DNA of 64,000 nt. Source: Dipteris shenzhenensis. Lineage: Eukaryota > Polypodiophyta > Polypodiopsida > Gleicheniales. The DNA lies in the NCBI GenBank assembly GCA_047967505.1, contig CM106541.1; one strand, given 5' to 3'. A program made the position numbers and the translations under genes. The notes under the pieces are model-generated. The model searched no databases. It was given only the letters and a program-made list of their open reading frames with translations, and had not been told where the DNA came from. This document shows positions 45,830 to 57,899 of the stretch, piece after piece. Each line of letters begins with the position of its first letter. Positions within the stretch are counted from its first letter, which is position 1.

Positions 45830-45995
45830 ATAGACTACTTATCTCGACTGGAGACTTCATGGGTCCATTCAGGCTAGCTGCTGCCCGCACACGGAATTGT
45901 TACACGTTTGTAGCAATTGATTACTATACCAAACAGATGGAAGCCTGGGCTTTGCAAGATAACACCACAAATTCTATCACAAAGGAGTCTTCAAC
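45830..45995 (+). pseudogene. Ty3/gypsy integrase core fragment
   Basis: GDFMGPFRLAAARTRN and TFVAIDYYTKQMEAWAL match the first catalytic Asp region of gypsy integrase (DFvGP...yiiVaiDYfTKwvEA). The fragment is short, with no neighbours of the same element on this strand. Confidence 0.7.
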
Positions 45996-46019
45996 GGTCT
46001 CTAACCGATAGTCAGTTCT

Positions 46020-47680
46020 TGTACACATGCTATTCCTAGCATTCTGTCTCTGTTCTTTCCATATTATGTATGAGCTCTTGCTTCGAGAATAGAGAGTTAC
46101 GCAGTGTTGTGATCCTCTTGTCGTGTTCTCTATATTCGTTTAGTAGATGTTGTGCAGTTTGTTCATTCCTATTTTCTCATAGCGTATGCATTGTATTATG
46201 ACTATAGAGTGTAGGTAATTACAGTTAATTACTAGGATGGTGTTAGAAGAATCTATGTGAACTCCTAAACTAATGAATTGTAAATGAATCCTGAACCTTA
46301 AATGAAGGAATTGTATGAATTCATGAAGTGTGCAGGAGATTTCATTGAGCCAGGTGTTCTCATTCTTGTTTCATATTACCTAACATGTCCACATCTCCGC
46401 ATTTGGCTGAGGTTGATAGTCATCTCTGTTAGTGTGTTGGAACTCTAGCAAAGATATGCAGAGATAATGTGCGAGTAGAATAATACTAGTAATAATAGAA
46501 GCAAACCACCGTGCTCATGGTAGTGAATATCCTAGTGTGCAACCAACCACTGCACTAGCGACCACTTATCTTGTATTAAAAGGGTGATCAAACCCTAAAA
46601 GGACCCAAGGAATATATATCCAAGATTTACCCTTATACATTTTGAATTGACACAAAAAACCTACAAACTATATACAATAACCTCCAACATTTCTTGTCAC
46701 CTAGAAATGTTTCACATGTAAGAAATATTTTCTCAATCCTACAAAATTTTAGGCAATTTAGTTATATTTTTACTTTTAAAAAATACAAATTCTCAAGAAA
46801 AACCTTCAATATTTTGAAACCCCAAGTTTTGTGATTTGTTGAGAAACATGTTTTCTATGAACACTGTTGAGATTGTCATTGTTGTTCCCTGCTAGACTAG
46901 CAATGTGGATGCACCATATCTAGTAATTGAAGTGACATGTTGAGAGCTTTCATCGTTTACCTTGATTGTGATTCGTTGCAATGGGTTCTTGCTCTCCTTC
47001 AGGTTGTAGCGTCCTATTGCTTCTCTCGCCACCTCTTTGTTGCACACCTTCACGATGCATCCATGGCAAATCCCAAACTCTCTCCATTGGTTAAATTGCT
47101 AGATTTTTTTAATTCCTTGGTGAGAGGTTGATGATGAACGTCTTCTCCTCTTTGTTCGTTTTTCACTTGCTTGGCCAATGTATTTGAGGTTGATACAGGA
47201 GCCTTCTGTTGGTCCATTATCCTTGTTTGAAGTCTATTAGCCATGACCTCCTTTGTGTCATGAAGGTTTTGCTTATGAAGGTGAATGGATTGAACAATGT
47301 GAGTGTGAGGGAGGGAAGAAGAAAACTTGTTACAGAGAGTGTGCATTTTGTAGTGTCGAATGATGCTTCCCCCTCTAATCATCTGTATGATGCACTGCTA
47401 CCCTTACGTTTGGTACAAGAAATTCCACTATCACTACCCCTCTTAACCGAATGTTAGTTGGGAAGGCATGTGCCTCATTGTGACCTTGCACGACGTATGA
47501 TGAGCCCGTAGTGCAGTTTGCAGCCTTCATCACATTTTTGTTTACCATCTTGTGAACATATCCTTGAGCACCTTGCTCATGCCTTTGCTTGACATTCGCC
47601 TTTGGATAGTAGTGGTAGACACCTGAATTAGGAACCCTTCATCAGCATTGAATTAATGAAGTGAGCCCTTCATCCACGAC
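46020..47680. other. No recognised gene
   Basis: AT-rich sequence. Short frames (for example 47050-47382 minus, 47209-47457 plus) have no recognisable motif. The left part of the minus-strand gypsy relic may extend here. Confidence 0.4.
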
Positions 47681-47689
47681 ATGATTTCA

Positions 47690-48560
47690 ATAGGGAATCC
47701 AAACTTGCGTAGGACAATTTCATATAAAAATTTTACTATGCTTCAAGCACATTGAACCTTAGGGCCTTTGGTTCAACACATTTGGTGACATAGTCAATTG
47801 CCACCATGATGTACTTGTTCCATCTTAGATGCATGGCAACTTTGAATGGTCCTAAGAAATCTAGTCTCCACTTTGAAAGGGTTCTCGTGGGTATGTTAAA
47901 TCAAAAGGCATTTGATCTTCAAACTTCAGTTGGCCCACTCAGTGGTATATATCACATCTTTTGCAATGCTTTGTCACATCTATATACATTGTACTCCACC
48001 ATAGTCCATCATTTAATATCTCCCTAACTATGGCTTCGGTCGTGACATGACCTCATGCAACTTCTTGATGACCTTCATCCATCACTATTATCCTTTCATG
48101 TGCAAGAACACATCTTCATAGGATCATACCTTTCCTTTTAGTACATATGTCATGCAATGAATGTATACTCCAAGATATTTGTGCAATTCTTCCCTTCAAG
48201 CTATGTTGCTCAAAGACATATTGCATGATTTCCACATGTCTGTCTTCATGCATTGATAGAGCAAAAAAATTTCATCAGGTATCTCATCATCTATGTTCCC
48301 TTTTGATCTTTGTTCGGTGTGGGACAAATAGTCTACCCCATAATAAGATGAGCCAAATTTATGAAACTATCTTGAAGTTGAACTATTGCCAAGAGAGCAT
48401 CAATATAAGTTTCATGATCATTTTGTTTATCAAGTACATCAATGCTTGATTATTCAAAAAGTACATTCCCAAGGCTTCCCTTTCACTTATGGAGTAATTC
48501 TTCTCTGCCACAAAAAGCTCACCGAAAATTTGGCTTGCATAGAGGATTGAAAAATCCATG
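47690..48560 (-). pseudogene. Decayed Ty3/gypsy RNase H and integrase
   Basis: The minus strand reads VAEKNYSISEREALGM and NQALMYLINK (RNase H), then a linker. Next come EAIVREILNDGLWWSTM and CKRCDIYH (integrase zinc region) and YIMVAIDYVTKCVEPKAL (catalytic Asp region). The phrases match Athila/Tat-like plant elements. Frameshifts and stops are frequent, so it is an old copy. Confidence 0.7.
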
Positions 48561-48660
48561 CTTTGATTGAGTTAGAATTGACCCAAGTGTCATTCATGAT
48601 ACATCAATTCTCACATAGAAAATCTTATTTCAATTGGGATTTTCGACAATCGATGCCTAC

Positions 48661-48810
48661 ACACACACACACACACACACAATGTCATAAAGCAATAAAA
48701 TGAAAAGAAAAACTAATAATCTATTTCAATGGGACACACACACACACACACATCTATTTCGTGTGTGTGTATGTGTGCATGTGAGTGTGCATGTGCATGC
48801 ACGTGCATGC

Positions 48811-48880
<70 letters not shown>

Positions 48881-48882
48881 CT
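48661..48882. repeat. Compound (AC)n, (TG)n, (GA)n microsatellites
   Basis: AC runs lie at 48661-48682 and 48733-48752. A long TG-rich run spans 48757-48847, interrupted by CA/GCATGC, then GA to 48879. Confidence 0.95.
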
Positions 48883-48949
48883 CATAGTGCAATAACAATG
48901 ACAAGAAAATGTAATAATTTTATTCACTGTGAATGTGATACACACACAC

Positions 48950-49800
48950 ATTCTACCCCTTCCTCTTTTTTTCATTTCTTTTTCCTTTCCTCCCCCCCCC
49001 AAACTTCCCTACTTTTCCCTATTCACCCCGTCCCTTTTCCTCATTTCCCCCTAATTTCTTCTTTATTTGCCCCCTTTTTTCCCAACTTTTTAAATATTTC
49101 TTCCTTTCTCTTCCCTTCTGTAATGATTTGTCCCCTAAATTTTAAATCATCTCTCCTATCCCTTTCTTTGCATTTTTTGGGTTTTTCTTGGTTTCTTTAA
49201 TTTTTTCTTATGCTTCCTGCAAACCTCCCCCTCCTTTTTTCCCATTTTTCTTTCTTAAATTTTCCCGCTTTTCGATTTTTTCCTTAATTTATCTCCTAAG
49301 CTCTTCCTTATTTTTCCTTTTTTCTTAATTTGATTTATCCTTTATTTCCTTCCCCATTCTTATTCTATTTCCCCTCAATTATTCTCTAATTTTTTCCTCT
49401 TAATTTTTTCCTATTCTCTATTTTTCCTTAATTTTAAAAACTTTGCTTAATTATTTCATCTTATTATACCTTTTTAGTTTTCCTAGTTTATACTTTTTAA
49501 TGTTTTCCTCCTTTTTTCTAATTTTCCTATTACCTTTTTATTATTTCCTTCTTGCTTTCCTTAATTTTGTCTTTTTTTAAAAAAATCATTTTCTCATTTT
49601 CCTTAATTTTCTTTACATTTTTCCTTGTTTCTCTAAGTTTTTTCTTAAATTTTATTACTTCTTTGCTCTTCTTATTCTCCTTAAAATTCAAAATCTTTGT
49701 CACATTAGTTCCTTGATTTCTTAATTTTCTACTTTTGTTTTTTGTATTTCCTTAATTTCTCCTAATTTATCTATTTACTTAACCCTTCTTTCCCTTACTC
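48950..49800. repeat. T-rich polypyrimidine domain
   Basis: About 850 bp is dominated by TTTCC, TTTTTCC and TTAATTT words with very few G. This is low-complexity DNA with no tandem period that I can define. Confidence 0.85.
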
Positions 49801-50378
49801 TAAACCTTTTTTAGACCCAAACCCCAACCTCCTAATCTAGCCCTAACTACACCTTATCAAAACCTGACCTACCCGGCTCTCGATTCTCCCTTGATTTGTG
49901 CCAAGGTTCCCGACCCTTGATTTCACCCTCATGGTATTCTCCCCTCGTGCGATTGTCTAAATCCCCTTGGGATGATCACTCCATTTACTCGCATGGGTAA
50001 CTTCTCCATCTATTTAAATCCCCCCTCATTGGGATGCACACCCTCACAAACCTCTCAAAGCCCCCATCTTCTCTTACTCACAGAGTCCAAAGCCCTCTAC
50101 TTCCTGGAGATGTTGTTAACACTCCCATGCAAAGACCTTGCCAAAAATATTGGGTGAGAATCTCTCTATAACTTTTGGAAACCCACCATTTGTTATCACT
50201 TGGCATGCTCCTATCAATGCCTCCATCAGTCTTATGAGCTATTATGGCCTACTCCAATCACTTAGGAGTACTAGGTTATGCCATTCACCTATTAGGGCTT
50301 TGTTGCAGATATTTGAGTTCAAGCATTGAAGTTGAATCCATTCCAACTAGGTGACAACTATGTCAGTGAGCTGACCAC

Positions 50379-52680
50379 GTGACAGAATGGTCCCAGTTAA
50401 GTTTTGCCTCAACACACACTTTGATTGCCCAGCTTCCAAGAGAACGGGGCTCATCGGCATGGCAACAATTGAAGAAGGAGTTAGAAGAAATCAAAGAAGG
50501 TCTAAAAGATAGAACAAGGGTGGATGGACAATCACCCTTTGAAGCCCAGATAAGAAGTGGCCTCTAGTGCACTGACTACAAGGGTTCTAGCCATGGCTAC
50601 TGGGAATGTCCCTCAAAGCGTAAGGTACCCACTTCGACCTCCTTTTGCACATTTTGTGAAATTCATGGACATGATGCCTCCGAGTGTAGTTATCTTAAGG
50701 GGTTGAGAAAGCTTCTACTAGAGTATGTGAATGGGGAACCCCTACTGGCTATAATCAACAGAGTTGCACTGCCCACTTCGGGACCAGGACCTCTAGTTCC
50801 TGCCCCTATGAAGGCACCTGAACCACCTACCCCTCCTACCATTCCACCTCCACTACTTCCTAATACTCCATTGCTCCAAGCTCCTGCTCCCAATCAGATT
50901 GGGACTCCGTACTTCTATCCTCCACCCTACTATGCACAGTATCAACCACCTATGTGAGGGGGTGGCAATGGATCCCCTAAACAATGCGGTTGATGGGGCC
51001 GCGGACGAGGAGGTACAGGCAAAGGTACCAACTTCCAAAGACCCATCATGTGCTATAGATGTGGTGACTATGGCCACTAACAAGATGACTATACACAACC
51101 ATTGGGGGACCCTCTTGTACATATGCAGCACAAATGACCACTACACCAAAGATTGTCCCAATGGCAAAGGGGAATCAACATCTCAAGTCAACATGGTTGA
51201 TGTAGTAGTGGCAGGGGAGGATGACAAACCCCATTTGATTGGTGTAGTGTTGGGAGCTATGACAAGGTCACAAACAAAAGGGGACAATAGTAAGGATGAC
51301 TCAACATCAACATCAAAGGCCTCATCACCAACCAGTACCAACCCAATTACTAGAGGATTATCCCCACCTCCTTCCTCCATGGTGGATAGTGGGCACAATA
51401 TATGCATCACCCTTGTCCTCTCCTATTAGTGGATTAGAGAGAACTGAAAGGGCTTCACAGCCATAAGGGCTTGTCACTAGCTTTAAAGGTACCTCAATTC
51501 CAAGTGAGTAATCTATGCCTTCAAGGTACTAGGAGGTGGTTAAGAGTGTCACCAAAGATCTTCAATCTAGTCTAAAGATGAAGGCAGCACACCTCAATTT
51601 CCTTCCCACAAGTCCAGAACAATGAGGTTTGCAATGGAAGTGACAATTCTAGGATAGAAGTGTGAGAAGGAGTCACAAGCAGGCCCATCCACTTTCTCCC
51701 TAGGAAGCACATTCAATAAAGAGAAGGAGATGGGGTTGAGGCCCAATGGTGCCCAAGAAAAGGGGAAACGGGTGATAGAAGAGACACCACAGGAGACACT
51801 GATTCAAAATAAAGAGTTACATTCTCTCCCTCACGTGAGCTTTGACCCTTGACTAGAAGCTTGACGGATGAGGGGACAAAAGGCTATTGCTACTGTCTAG
51901 CCCTACTCTTTGATTCAAGGTTTGATGGATTTTAGGCCCAGCATCACCATACAACAACTTTGTCTATTGTCTCCACAGATCAAGCATCAAACTATTGCAT
52001 TCTTGAATTGCATGCTAGGAGATCAACAAAGGGGATTTTTTTATGGCGGGCCCACACTAGAGACAATATCGGTTCAAGACGGGTTGACACCAGAAAACTT
52101 CTCAACCTATGTTGCCCTCACGTGTGAACAAAGCCCTAAGCTCATGGTGGAAATCAATGGGGTAGAGCTAAAAGATGTCTTCTTGGATGGTGAGGCAGCT
52201 GTGAACATCATGCCAAGAGATTCACTCCAACAACTGGGTTTAAATTTGACAACCGACATTCATTTTCAATTGCACAATGTGGATCAATGCAAGGTGAAGC
52301 CTATGGGGGCAGTCAAAGGTGTTCACATGAAGATTGGGGGAGTTACATTCCTATCCAATTTTATTATACTTGATATGATAGAAGGTGAGCAGATGTATCC
52401 TCTACTCCTCGGTAGACCATGGTTGCAATCAACAAGGGCCATTCAAGATTGTTCAAGTGATGAAGTACGGTTGCCCTTGGGACCCACATCCCTAGAAATA
52501 GATATGGTTACTGGTAAGGCTCGTCCACCGACCTGTGGAACTTGGCGAAGAGGAATTTGAAGAACAAGCAGGGATGGAGGAGGCACGATGGGCACTTGGG
52601 GATTGGCCCAAATGGAAAGAAGAGTTGGCCTATGTGGAGGACTCATCCTTCCAAGATAAAACCTACGTAACAACAGCCTG
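50379..52680 (+). pseudogene. Ty3/gypsy gag-protease with several zinc knuckles
   Basis: The gag part has CTFCEIHGHDASEC (about 50645), a proline-rich linker, and degraded knuckles near 51045 (CYRCGDYGH) and 51122 (NDHYTKDC). The protease frame 51910-52560 has LMVEINGVELKDVFLDGEAA then VNIMPRDSLQQLGL, and ends PLLLGRPWLQSTRAIQD. Related elements usually show DGGS at the active site, where this one has DGEA. RT is not found: the sequence passes into a satellite at about 52980. No LTR was recognised. Confidence 0.75.
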
Positions 52681-52979
52681 AGATGATGGTGAGAGCTTGA
52701 TGTAGTTGTCAGAACATGTTGGATGAGATGAGAAAGAAGCTGTCGTCTTGGATTGGATGGGGGCCCTGAGATCCTTAGCCATCAACATGGTGGAGTTATG
52801 CCCACAAGAGGATCCTGAAGCCTATCTTGGTATTTCACGAATGGTGCAAGAGGTAAGCCAAGAAGCATCTACACCTGGTTCAACTAATTCAATGTATGAA
52901 CATATGCCTTTTGGCTTTTGTACATCAACAAGCATACCCCAAGTTGACCATGCCCGGGATTGGAGGTATCTCAACATTG

Positions 52980-54230
52980 CGTCTTGTCACTGGGTAATTA
53001 TAGTGACACCCTTGTCACTCCAGCTCACCATGAACAGTGTTGTCACCACTCCATCCCCTTTCACCTTGTTCACATACTCTTCACTCTATTCACCCTAGTT
53101 ACCCGTTTCACCATAATCATTCTTCACTCTTCACTCTGTTCACCCTAGTTATCTGTCGCTGGGTAATTCTAGTGACAGCCTTGTCACCCTAGTTCACCAT
53201 GAACACTCTTGTCACCACTCCATCCCCTTTCACCCTGTTCACACACTCTTTACTATGTTCACCCTGGTTATCACAATGACAACCTTGTCACCCCGTTTTA
53301 CCATGATCACTCTTGTCACTATGTTCACCATGAACACTCTTTTTACCACTCCATCCCCTTTCACCTTGTTCACATGCTTTTCACCCTGTTCACTCTGGTT
53401 ATCACAGTGACAATTTTGTCACCCCATTTCATCATGATCACTCGTGTCACTTGGTCATTCTACAGTGACAACCTTGTCACCCCATGATCACTCTTGTCAC
53501 TTGGTCATTCCAGTGACAACCTTGTCACCTCGGCTCACCATGAACACTCTTGTCACCCAACTCCATCCCCTTTCACCCTGTTTCCACACTCCACTCTGTT
53601 CACCGTGGTTATCACAATGACAACCTTATCACCCCATTTCATCATGATCACTCTTGTCACTAGGTCATTCCATTCCTGTGACAACCTTGTCACCCCGTTT
53701 TGCCATGATCACTCTTGTCACTGGGTCATCCTGTGACAACCTCATCACTTGGTCATCCCAATGACAACCTTGTCACCTTGTCATCCCTTATCACCCCCTT
53801 TCATCATGTTCAACTTAGTCATCTCCTTGTCAATGGGTCAGACTTATGACCACCTCGTCACCTTGTAATCCCAGTGACAACCTTGTCACCCCGTTTCGTG
53901 ATGGACACTCATGTCACTTGGGCATTCCAGTGACAACCTTGTCACCCCTTTCACCATATTCAAATTAGTCCTCTCCTTGTCAATGGGTCATCTTGTGACA
54001 ACTTGTCACCTCGTCATCCCAATGATGACGTCGTCATCCTAGTGAGGCAACCTTATCACCTCGTCGTTCCAATGACAACCTTGTCACCTCGTCATCCTAG
54101 TGATAATGTTGTCACCTCATCATCCTAGTGACAACCTCGTCAGCTCATCATCCCAGTGACAACCTTGTCACTTGCTCATCTCAGTGACCACCTTATCACC
54201 TCGTCATCTCAGTGACCACCCGTCAAGTCT
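52980..54230. repeat. Minisatellite array built on GTGACAACCTTGTCAC
   Basis: About 1.25 kb of imperfect units. The 16 bp word is a palindrome (arms GTGACAA/TTGTCAC, centre CC). It occurs about six times exactly and often with one change, mixed with TTCACCCTGTTCAC and TCACCATGA words. All frames stay open by repetition. Confidence 0.9.
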
Positions 54231-54339
54231 TGGAACAACTCTTGCTATTTTTGGTGATACTTCCTAGAATTGGTGAGCTCTCGCTATGTTGGATAATTTG
54301 GAATAAAGTTGGCTATTTTTATCGAGCCTTGCTATTTTT

Positions 54340-55420
54340 AGCTCACCCCCCTTTATTTCAGCCACCACTCACACTTTGTATGCTCTCTTGCACCATTTGG
54401 CAGCCCAGGTGCCTCCCTATCATCATCTGCTTATCCTTTGCCAACCTCTCCCTTCCTACCTGCCTCCTTTGCTCCACACTCTCTTCCCTCTCCTTGTGCC
54501 ACACCCACCCCTTTGCTCCACTCTCTTCCCTCCCCTTGTGCCACACCCACCCCTTGCTCCACCCTCTTCCCTCCCCTTGTGCGACCCTCCCTATTCCACG
54601 CACACCCCCCCTCTCCCTCTTGGCCTCCCCTCCCCTCTCTCGCCTCTCCTACATACCCCCCCTCTCTCCCTCTCGGCCTCCCCTCCCCTCTCTCACCTCT
54701 CTTATGCCCCCCTCCCTTCACCCTCTCAGCCTCCTCCTCCCCTCCCTTCGGCCTCCCCTCCCCTCTCGTCTTTGCTATGCACACCCCCTCTCACCCTCTC
54801 AGCCTCTCTTATAAGCACTCCTTGTCTCTCCTATGCGCACCCCCCTCACCCTCTTAGCCTTCTCCTCCCTTCCCTTTCCACTCCCCATCTCGGCCTCCTC
54901 TCCCCTCCCTCTCTATCATATGCACACCTCACTCTCCCTCTTGGCCTCCCCTCCCCTCTCTCACCTCTCCTACGTGCACCCCCCTCTTGCCTCTCCTACC
55001 CCCCCCCTCACCCTCTCAGACTTCTCCTCCCCTCCCCTCCCTCACCTCTCCATCTCTGCCTCCCCTCCCTTCCCTCCCTATCCTATGCACACCACCCCTC
55101 TCTCCCTCTCGGTCTCCCTTCCCCTCTCTTGCCTTTCCTATGTGCACCCCCCCTTCGCCCTCTCTGCCTCCTTCTCTCTTCCTCTCCTCTCCCTCTTGGC
55201 CTCAGCTCTCTTGCCTCTCCTACAAACACCCCCCCTTTTCACCTCTCAGGATCCCGTCCCCTCTCCTACACACCCCCCTCTCACCCTCTCAGCCTCCCCT
55301 TCCCTTCCCTCCCCTCACCACATTCCCTCCCCTCACCCCTTTTATGCATCACCCAGTCGTCGCTTCACACCTTCTCCTCACCTATCCTACCTCCTCCTCA
55401 CCTTTCCTACGCCACTCCCA
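54340..55420. repeat. CT-rich minisatellite, CTCTCGGCCTCCCCTCCCC units
   Basis: About 1.1 kb is nearly pure pyrimidine on the plus strand, with units of about 50-70 bp separated by TCCTAYRYRCACCCCCC. All three plus frames stay open (up to 349 codons), which reflects the repeat and not a gene. Confidence 0.9.
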
Positions 55421-55684
55421 ATTAGCTCGGGCAGGTTCATGCGAGAATCTTGTCCGAAGTATAAGCCTCTTCTACCCAAGGATACCCTCTTCAATTTGTT
55501 CTACGCTATGAGTTCCAAGGTGTGGGGAAAGGAGGGAAAGGGGCATTCTATGATTGTAACATAACAAGAGAGTGACAAGGAGGTGTGAGTCAGGAGCTCT
55601 CGTAGTGTAATGTTATGGTATCCTGCTGTATTTCTCTTCTACTCTGAATACTATGCTTCCCTCCATCTCTGTTCGTAACTCTAG

Positions 55685-55830
55685 CTCTAAGCGAGAGAGG
55701 CAGAGAGAGAGGAGTGCTCACAATATAGCTACCTGTACAGTAAGTGTATTGACAATGAACATGAAGATATACATGTGAACCCCTTAGGGTTAGGATTAGG
55801 GTTAGGGTTAAGGTTTTCTCCTAAGGATGC
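55685..55830 (+). repeat. GA / TTAGGG module, copy 1
   Basis: GA-rich start, then GCTACCTGTACAGTAAGTG, GACAATGAACATGAAG and TTAGGG repeats at about 55784-55812. It matches copy 2 at 57688-57836. Confidence 0.9.
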
Positions 55831-57686
55831 TGATCATAACTAGATCCAAGGATGCAATGTGGCATGAGTGAGCTGATGTTGGAATGTCCTAAAGATTGAT
55901 CTGCTGATCTGTACTACTCATGGAAACTCTATTCAAGGAGATGATGTGCCCCGTATCAAAGGTGAAAGCATCAATGATGGATGTTGGAATGGAATCACTT
56001 GAGGATCTAGATGCACTGTGGTATAAATCTCTACATGCAATTGGAGATGTGAGTGCCTCGTACTACTGAGGACTTACTTGCTGAAAAATTGCATGACCAC
56101 TAGTGAACTCCTACTACGTATATGCATCTATGGAAGAGGATGGAGTAAATTCCATGCATAAAGATGATGGCTATGCATCTTAATAGATGAGACTGCGTCA
56201 TGCTAAGGGCTTACAATCAAATTTGCCTCATGCTGAGGGCTTATTGTTGAATGTGCCTCTTGATGAGGGATTACCAAGGAATGTGCATGATAAAAAACTG
56301 TAGGCTGATCCATGCTAGCATCCGAAGCATCTACATCTGATCTATCAAGATCAATGAGGCTCAAGTCGGCATCATAGATGGTACATACCTTGTGGCAATA
56401 AATGATCGAAGAAGGTTCTCTTTCCACTCACGGATCTCGTTCGGAGTCATGATTGGTGTATCACCATCTGTGTGATGAGAATAACTCCATACTGGAGGCG
56501 GTCTGGTGCTCTATGCAAAAGGCTTACCCATGAACCGACGAGAGTGTCTACCCATGAGAACATTGTGTGAGTTGCCACTAGGGGCTTATGCTAAATTGTA
56601 AGGAACCAAGTCATGTGAGAATGTGTATGCCAAGGATCAAGCCTGTAATGAATGATGACAACTATTGCATGTTGGGAGTACCCAAGAGGCTGTACTAAAG
56701 GATGATGTATGTGTGTAGGAACCAATGCCAAAAATAGTCAACAAAAGTGACTGTATATGGGTGGCATATGTGCAATAATCTTGAATCCGAGGAAGATCAC
56801 TCTGCCAAGTGTCACTTTGAGTGATGAACTGCCGAATGCCAGGTGTATTGAGCTAGTGTTAGATGTGTGAAAGTGAATACTAGTGATAGATCTGATGGGA
56901 CTAATGCCAAAGGGAACTAATGGGGTAAGGTGGCATGACAGCTTGCTTGGCTTGGTGTAGTTGGATATGGCTCCCAAAAGGATAAGCCAAACTTTGTCCA
57001 AGGAGGGGGTCCAAATTGATGATGTGGCAAGGTGATGACATGGCATTGTGTGTCACATGCAGAATGAAAATGTGTGCCTGTGAGGCACACTGTCCTGAGA
57101 AGGCATTGTGCCTAGGTGGACTATGTGTTTATATGAAGAGGCTAGGAGTGCCTGTGGAGAGGCAAGTGTGCCTAGAAGGCACTGCCATGTGGCATGCTTA
57201 TGTGAATTGTGTTGGCTAGGGAGCCATGGAGGTCAACCAATTCATGCTTGAGCGTTGGAGGCATCCTTTGTTGTAGGCTATTACAGCTATTGTTCAGACT
57301 AGAGCGGTGGAGAGCCAGGTAGCCATGGAGTGCATTTGTTGGAGATGAAGGCTGAAGAAGACCGTCGGGTTGGCTATGGGATGCACTGCCTATGGAGGCC
57401 TCACAATCTGGTCATCAGTACTGTAGAAGGTGCTTAGGCCTAAGCACTGCTAGCTAGCTATTGTGGAGTTCATCTAGTCATAGGGACTTGTTGCAGTCGG
57501 TTGACGGAGGAGCCATGAAGAGCTAGAGTTGGCTGAAGTGTCCTACTTAAAATGAGCATTTTGGCTTGTAGTATGGTTGAGGACACCGCTCATTTGAGGT
57601 TTCATTGCCTCTGCTGTGAAGCTTGCTTAAGGAAGGCCTGTCCAAGGTCACTAGAGCGTGGATACCATGATAGCAGAAGTGAAAGC

Positions 57687-57687
<1 letters not shown>
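55831..57687. other. No recognised gene
   Basis: Unique-looking sequence. A small perfect hairpin (GTGTGCCT, loop GTG, AGGCACAC) lies at 57072-57090. No coding motif was seen. Confidence 0.4.
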
Positions 57688-57746
<59 letters not shown>

Positions 57747-57836
57747 TGCACACGATATAGCTACCTGTACAATAAGTGTATTGACAATGAACATGAAGAT
57801 ATATGTGAACCCCTTAGGGTTAGGGTTAGAGTTTGC
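57688..57836 (+). repeat. GA / TTAGGG module, copy 2, with 56 bp (GA)n
   Basis: A pure GA run at 57688-57743 is followed by the same 90 bp as copy 1 and a shorter TTAGGG stretch at 57814-57829. Confidence 0.9.
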
Positions 57837-57899
57837 CCCTATGCCCTATGTAGATGGTGCAATTTACACCATCCTCAAGACATATGGTGACCTACATGC

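Noticed and set aside
48700-49200. 166-codon open frame across TG/GA repeats
   Set aside because: It is made of microsatellite translation (Val/Cys, Arg/Glu) followed by low-complexity pyrimidine sequence.
53209-53736. His/Val-rich ORFs in the GTGACAA array
   Set aside because: They arise from the tandem repeat. The same words are read in every frame.
54376-55425. 349-codon Pro/Leu/Ser-rich open frame
   Set aside because: All three plus frames and some minus frames stay open because the DNA is a CT-rich tandem array. No start context or domain is present.
55784-55812. True chromosome end
   Set aside because: Only four to five degenerate TTAGGG units are present, flanked by ordinary sequence on both sides, so it is interstitial.
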